A stretch of 54,382 nucleotides of DNA from Caulobacter vibrioides (GTDB lineage: Bacteria; Pseudomonadota; Alphaproteobacteria; Caulobacterales; Caulobacteraceae): assembly GCF_002858865.1 (NCBI RefSeq), contig NZ_PJRR01000006.1, positions 1-54,382 on the forward strand, given 5' to 3'. The position numbers and the translations under genes are program-made. Below, piece by piece: positions 51,407-54,382 of this stretch. The first letter of the stretch is position 1. Each line of letters starts with the position of its first letter. The notes under the pieces were generated by a model, which had not been told where the DNA came from, did no database searches, and worked only from the letters and a program-made list of their open reading frames with translations.

Positions 51407-51733
51407 ATGACCTCCACCCTGATCCGCAAGCTGCTGATCGCCGGCGTCGCCGTCTCGGCCCTGTCGCTGGCCGCCTGCGGCAAGAAGGAAGAAGCCGGCG
51501 CCGACGACGCCGCCGCCAAGGCCGCGGCCGCTGACGCCTCGACCGTGACCGACGCCGCCTCGGCCAAGGACCAGGCCGCCGCCGACGCCAACAAGGCCGC
51601 CGCCGACGCCGCCGCCGCGCCGGTCGATCCGGCCGACGCCGCCGCCGCCGGCGCCACCTCGACGACCGCCCCCGCCGAAGCGGCCGCGCCGGCCGAGGCC
51701 GCCAAGCCGGAAGAGAAGAAGGCCGCGCACTAG
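51407..51733 (+). CDS. Small Ala-rich lipoprotein, hypothetical
   Basis: 108 residues. Signal and lipobox (RKLLIAGVAVSALSLAACGK), then a mature chain made almost only of Ala, Asp, Lys, Glu, Pro and Thr (KKEEAGADDAAAKAAAADAS). Probably a charged periplasmic or envelope lipoprotein. AAGGGG precedes the ATG. Confidence 0.78.
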   Translation: MTSTLIRKLLIAGVAVSALSLAACGKKEEAGADDAAAKAAAADASTVTDAASAKDQAAADANKAAADAAAAPVDPADAAAAGATSTTAPAEAAAPAEAAKPEEKKAAH

Positions 51734-51743
51734 GTTCGAGAAA

Positions 51744-51827
51744 CCTCGCCCTTCGACAAGCTCAGGGTGAGGTTTTCGACGGCGAGCGCACAATAGTCCT
51801 CACCCTGAGCCTGTCGAAGGGCGAGGA
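51744..51827. repeat. REP-like palindromic repeat, family 1 copy 2
   Basis: CCTCGCCCTTCGACAAGCTC and complementary arm with one mismatch. Same family as 1014-1101. Confidence 0.75.
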
Positions 51828-51847
51828 CGGGCTCACCAGCCTCTCTC

Positions 51848-51877
51848 AAAGGGCCGTTCCCTGGAACGGTCCTTTTT
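51848..51877 (+). terminator. Rho-independent terminator
   Basis: GGGCCGTTCC / GGAACGGTCC (one G-T pair), 2-base loop plus fold-back, AAA before and TTTTT after. Ends the lipoprotein transcript. Confidence 0.85.
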
Positions 51878-51915
51878 CGTTGACCAGAGCCCCTCCAAGG
51901 CGCTGTACGAGCCCC

Positions 51916-53691
51916 ATGACCCCCACCGCCCCTTCCCCGCTGGTCTGGCGCGACGATGGCCTGCCGCGGTCCAGTCTGTACGGCGACGTCTACTTCTCCA
52001 GCGTCGATGGGCTGGCTGAGACGCGGGCGGTGTTCCTGGCCGGCTGCGGCCTGCCCGAGCGCTTCGCCGAGCGGCGCGACTTCGTGGTGGGCGAGCTGGG
52101 CTTCGGCTCGGGGCTGAACATCGCCGCCCTGCTCGATCTGTGGCGACGCGAAAAGCCGCCCGGCGGCCGACTGCACATCTTCTCGATCGAGGCCCACCCG
52201 CTGTCGCGCGACGAGGCGGCGCGGATCCTGGCCCACTGGCCTGAACTTGGCGAGGCGGCGCAGGTGCTGCTGGACCACTGGCCCGGCCGCGCGCGAGGCT
52301 TTCATCGGGTGGACCTGCCGGGGTTCGACGCCGTGCTGGACCTGGCGGTGATGGATGTGGTCGAGGCGCTGGAGGCCTGGGACGGCCTGGCCGACGCCTG
52401 GTTCCTGGACGGCTTTTCTCCCGCTCTGAACCCCGCGATGTGGCGCGACGAGGTGCTGGCGGCGGTCGGCGCGCGCTCGGCGCCCGGCGCGCGGGCGGCG
52501 ACCTTCACGGTGGCCGGCGCGGTGCGTCGGGGCCTCTCGGCGGCGGGCTTCGAGATCGCCAAGCGCCCCGGCTTTGGCCGCAAGCGCGAACGTCTTGAGG
52601 CCTGGCGACCGGGTGCGCGGCCGGTGGCGCAGCGGCCCGAGACCCTGGCGATCATCGGCGGCGGGATCGCCGGCGCCGCGCTGGCGCGCGCGGCCCGCGC
52701 GGCGAGTGTCGAGGTCACGGTCATCGACGATCCGGACGCGGTGGCCGCCTCAGGCAATCCCGCCGCCCTGGTCACCCCGGCGCTGGATGCGGGCGGCGGT
52801 CCGCGCGCGGCGCTTTACGCCCAGGCCCTGTCTCGCGCCGTGACGCTGTACGAGGCGCAGCCCGACGCCGTGCTCGCCCGCGAGGTGCTGCAGCTGGCCG
52901 CCGGCGAGCGCGACCCCGCCCGCTTCGCCACGGTCGCGGACCAGGACCTGTTCGAGCCCGGAGACATGCGGACGCTGAACGCCGACGACACCCGCGCTCG
53001 CCTGGAGACGCCCACGCCTGCGCTGGCCATGGCGGGCGCGCGGGTGATCGCGCCGGCCGAGGTGACGGCCGCCTGGACGGGCCCCGTCGTGCGTCGTCGG
53101 GTGGCGAAGGCCGAACGCGACGGCGAGGGCTGGCGACTGCTCGACGCGGCGGGTGAGATCATCGTGCGCGCCGACCGGCTGGCCCTGGCCGGCGGCGCGG
53201 CGGGGGCGGATCTGCTGGCCGAGGCTCCCCTGCGCCCGGTCCGGGGACAGGCCAGTTGGACGCGCGGTCATGGCGCCCCGGCGACGGCCTTTGGCGGCTA
53301 CGCCATCCCGACCCGCGAGGGCCTGCTGTTCGGCGCCACGCATGACCGCGACGACACTCAGACCGACGTGCGCCCCGAAGACCACGCGCGAAACCTCGCG
53401 ACGCTGGCCAAGGGCCTGCCGGCGCTGGCCGCACGCCTGGCGGGCTCGACCTTCGAGGGACGCGCGGCCATCCGCGCCACCACGCCCGACCGGCTGCCGT
53501 TGGCCGATCTTCGAGAAGACGGCGTCATCGTTCTGACCGGCCTGGGTTCGCGCGGCTTTTGCCTGGCGCCGCTGTTGGCCGAGCATCTGGTCGCCCGCCT
53601 GCTGGACGTCCCCTCGCCGCTGCCGCGCCAATTGTCGCACCTGCTCAAACTGACGCGTTTCGACTCGCCTGTGACGCGTAGCCGCGTATAG
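51916..53691 (+). CDS. mnmC: tRNA 5-methylaminomethyl-2-thiouridine biosynthesis bifunctional protein
   Basis: 591 residues with both halves of MnmC: an N-terminal SAM-dependent methyltransferase (about 1-230, VGELGFGSGLNIAALLDLW, WFLDGFSPALNPAMW) and a C-terminal FAD-dependent oxidoreductase (LAIIGGGIAGAALARAARAA, GLGSRGFCLAPLLAE). The two steps finish mnm5s2U at tRNA wobble position 34. ATG at 51916 gives the family start. Confidence 0.95.
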   Translation: MTPTAPSPLVWRDDGLPRSSLYGDVYFSSVDGLAETRAVFLAGCGLPERFAERRDFVVGELGFGSGLNIAALLDLWRREKPPGGRLHIFSIEAHPLSRDEAARILAHWPELGEAAQVLLDHWPGRARGFHRVDLPGFDAVLDLAVMDVVEALEAWDGLADAWFLDGFSPALNPAMWRDEVLAAVGARSAPGARAATFTVAGAVRRGLSAAGFEIAKRPGFGRKRERLEAWRPGARPVAQRPETLAIIGGGIAGAALARAARAASVEVTVIDDPDAVAASGNPAALVTPALDAGGGPRAALYAQALSRAVTLYEAQPDAVLAREVLQLAAGERDPARFATVADQDLFEPGDMRTLNADDTRARLETPTPALAMAGARVIAPAEVTAAWTGPVVRRRVAKAERDGEGWRLLDAAGEIIVRADRLALAGGAAGADLLAEAPLRPVRGQASWTRGHGAPATAFGGYAIPTREGLLFGATHDRDDTQTDVRPEDHARNLATLAKGLPALAARLAGSTFEGRAAIRATTPDRLPLADLREDGVIVLTGLGSRGFCLAPLLAEHLVARLLDVPSPLPRQLSHLLKLTRFDSPVTRSRV

Positions 53692-53697
53692 TCGAAC

Positions 53698-53856
53698 GCG
53701 GTTATCGGAGCTTCTCCGGCGACGGCGAAACGCTCTGAGCCCCACGAGAACACATCTGGCCGGCGCCCCCTTAAAAGCCGGCCACGTGACGGCGGACCGC
53801 CGCCCTCTTGGCCCGCCGGATCAGACGCTCCCGACGCCCCATCGGGAGCGTCTTTT
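53698..53856 (+). ncRNA. Candidate structured small RNA, unidentified
   Basis: TATAGT at 53686-53691 (the end of mnmC) is a possible -10; no clear -35. Within the 160 bases that follow are the small hairpin CGGAG-CTT-CTCCG, the perfect 8-bp stem TGGCCGGC / GCCGGCCA, long-range TCCGGCG / CGCCGGA pairing that would enclose it, and an intrinsic terminator at the end. No match to a known RNA was recognised. It could instead be only the 3' untranslated end of mnmC mRNA. Confidence 0.3.
53824..53856 (+). terminator. Rho-independent terminator after mnmC
   Basis: Perfect 11-bp stem GACGCTCCCGA / TCGGGAGCGTC with a 7-base loop and TTTT. Confidence 0.88.
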
Positions 53857-53890
53857 CGTTGGGCGCTCGGCTCTGAGATCACCCACCCAG

Positions 53891-53920
53891 AAAAAAGGGG
53901 CCGGCCTCGCGGCCAGCCCC
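53891..53920 (-). terminator. Rho-independent terminator of OmpA-family gene
   Basis: GGGGCTGGCC / GGCCGGCCCC (one G-T pair) with GCGA loop (minus strand) then six T. It follows the OmpA stop by about 25 bases. Confidence 0.88.
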
Positions 53921-53943
53921 CAATTCCAGCGATCAAGGCTTCC

Positions 53944-54382
53944 TTATTGGAAGTTGATCGAGACCGACGAACGACGGTTCAGCGGTTCCTTGACGCCATC
54001 GCCCGTCTCGACCGCCGGGGCCTTTTCGCCCTTCCAGTCGACCGCCACGGTGGCGGCGTTCAGGCCCATCCCGACCAGACCGTCGGCCACGGCCCGCCCA
54101 CGGCGTTCCGAGAGCTTGCGGTTATAGGCGTCCGAGCCCGAGGTGTCGGTGTGGCCGGTGACCACGACGCGGGTCGCGTTACCGCCCTTGGCGTAGTCGG
54201 CGGCCTGCTGGACCACGGCCTGGGCTTCCGGCGTCAGCACATACTGATCGAACGGGAAGTAGACCACGAACTCGCGCGCCTCATAGGCCGGAGCGGTCGG
54301 CGGCGGCGGCGGCGGGGGAGCCGGCTCGGGCGGAGGCGGCGGCGGCGGCGGAGGCGGGGGCGGAGGCGGCGGAGGCGGCGGG
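53944..54382 (-). CDS. OmpA-family outer-membrane protein, partial (N-terminus beyond edge)
   Basis: About 146 residues seen. Visible: a proline-rich hinge (a long run of Pro codons with Glu-Pro-Ala, 54290-54382), then the OmpA/MotB peptidoglycan-binding domain (VVYFPFDQYVLTPEAQAVVQ, GHTDTSGSDAYNRKLSERRG), ending VSINFQ. The conserved Asp and Arg that bind diaminopimelate are in HTDTSGS and SERRGRAV. The N-terminal beta-barrel, if present, lies outside the window. Confidence 0.92.
   Translation of the reverse strand, partial: PPPPPPPPPPPPPPPPPPEPAPPPPPPPTAPAYEAREFVVYFPFDQYVLTPEAQAVVQQAADYAKGGNATRVVVTGHTDTSGSDAYNRKLSERRGRAVADGLVGMGLNAATVAVDWKGEKAPAVETGDGVKEPLNRRSSVSINFQ

Noticed and set aside
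53698..53856. 6S RNA at the mnmC/OmpA spacer
   Set aside because: The CCTTAAAA string recalls enterobacterial 6S RNA, but here it is in an apical loop of a hairpin; no long closing stem with a central bubble could be drawn.

Overview
The window is a high-GC alphaproteobacterial chromosome segment, almost certainly Caulobacter or a very close relative. The grounds are tandem Caulobacter-type flagellins with a sigma-54 promoter, a TonB receptor of the Xanthomonas/Caulobacter subfamily beside a tryptophan-halogenase-like gene, the fixLJ / fixT / fixK set beside cyd genes, and motA next to fixK. No mobile element, prophage, CRISPR array, tRNA or rRNA was seen. Two genes run off the edges: a flagellin at the left and an OmpA-family protein at the right.

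Layout. (1) 1-2465: two nearly identical flagellin genes on the minus strand; the complete one has a clear sigma-54 promoter. (2) 2466-4103: wrbA divergent from a LysR regulator across a palindromic operator. (3) 4230-16359: a carbohydrate locus. Minus strand: TonB receptor, halogenase-like oxidoreductase, GH35 beta-galactosidase and a PA14-containing GH31 alpha-xylosidase. Plus strand: dgoK, dgoA and a FadR-type GntR regulator. The combination suits uptake of xyloglucan oligosaccharides, periplasmic removal of galactose and xylose, and galactose use through the DeLey-Doudoroff end steps. LacI-type 14-bp palindromes sit in front of the enzymes and the receptor. (4) 16441-29500: mixed metabolic and hypothetical genes (HTH protein, thiolase, GST, PQQ-type sugar dehydrogenase, carotenoid oxygenase, flavin monooxygenase, TetR, HSL-type esterase, quinone oxidoreductase), with many intergenic palindromic repeats.

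(5) 29625-32935: the conserved rpmH-rnpA-yidC-engB block, with an unusual leader ORF and nested hairpins in front of rnpA. (6) 33162-34164: a DUF3850 protein and a CheW-like protein, convergent. (7) 34327-48976: a microoxic-respiration region. cydABX and cydDC diverge around a perfect FNR/FixK box; fixLJ follows; then lptF, two GT4 glycosyltransferases and a flippase-like membrane protein; then fixT (receiver domain with a cysteine cluster) and fixK, with FixK-like and FixJ-like sites between them. A 33-residue membrane protein between cydC and fixL has its own ribosome site and a FixK-like box upstream. (8) 48979-54382: MFS transporter, motA, a small lipoprotein, mnmC, a possible structured RNA and the OmpA-family gene.

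Candidates for new biology are the nested hairpin/leader-peptide arrangement before rnpA, the short transcription unit predicted before the GH35 gene, the 33-residue membrane protein in the Fix region, the HTH gene that appears to contain another gene in a different frame, and the structured intergenic RNA after mnmC. All are sequence-based inferences.
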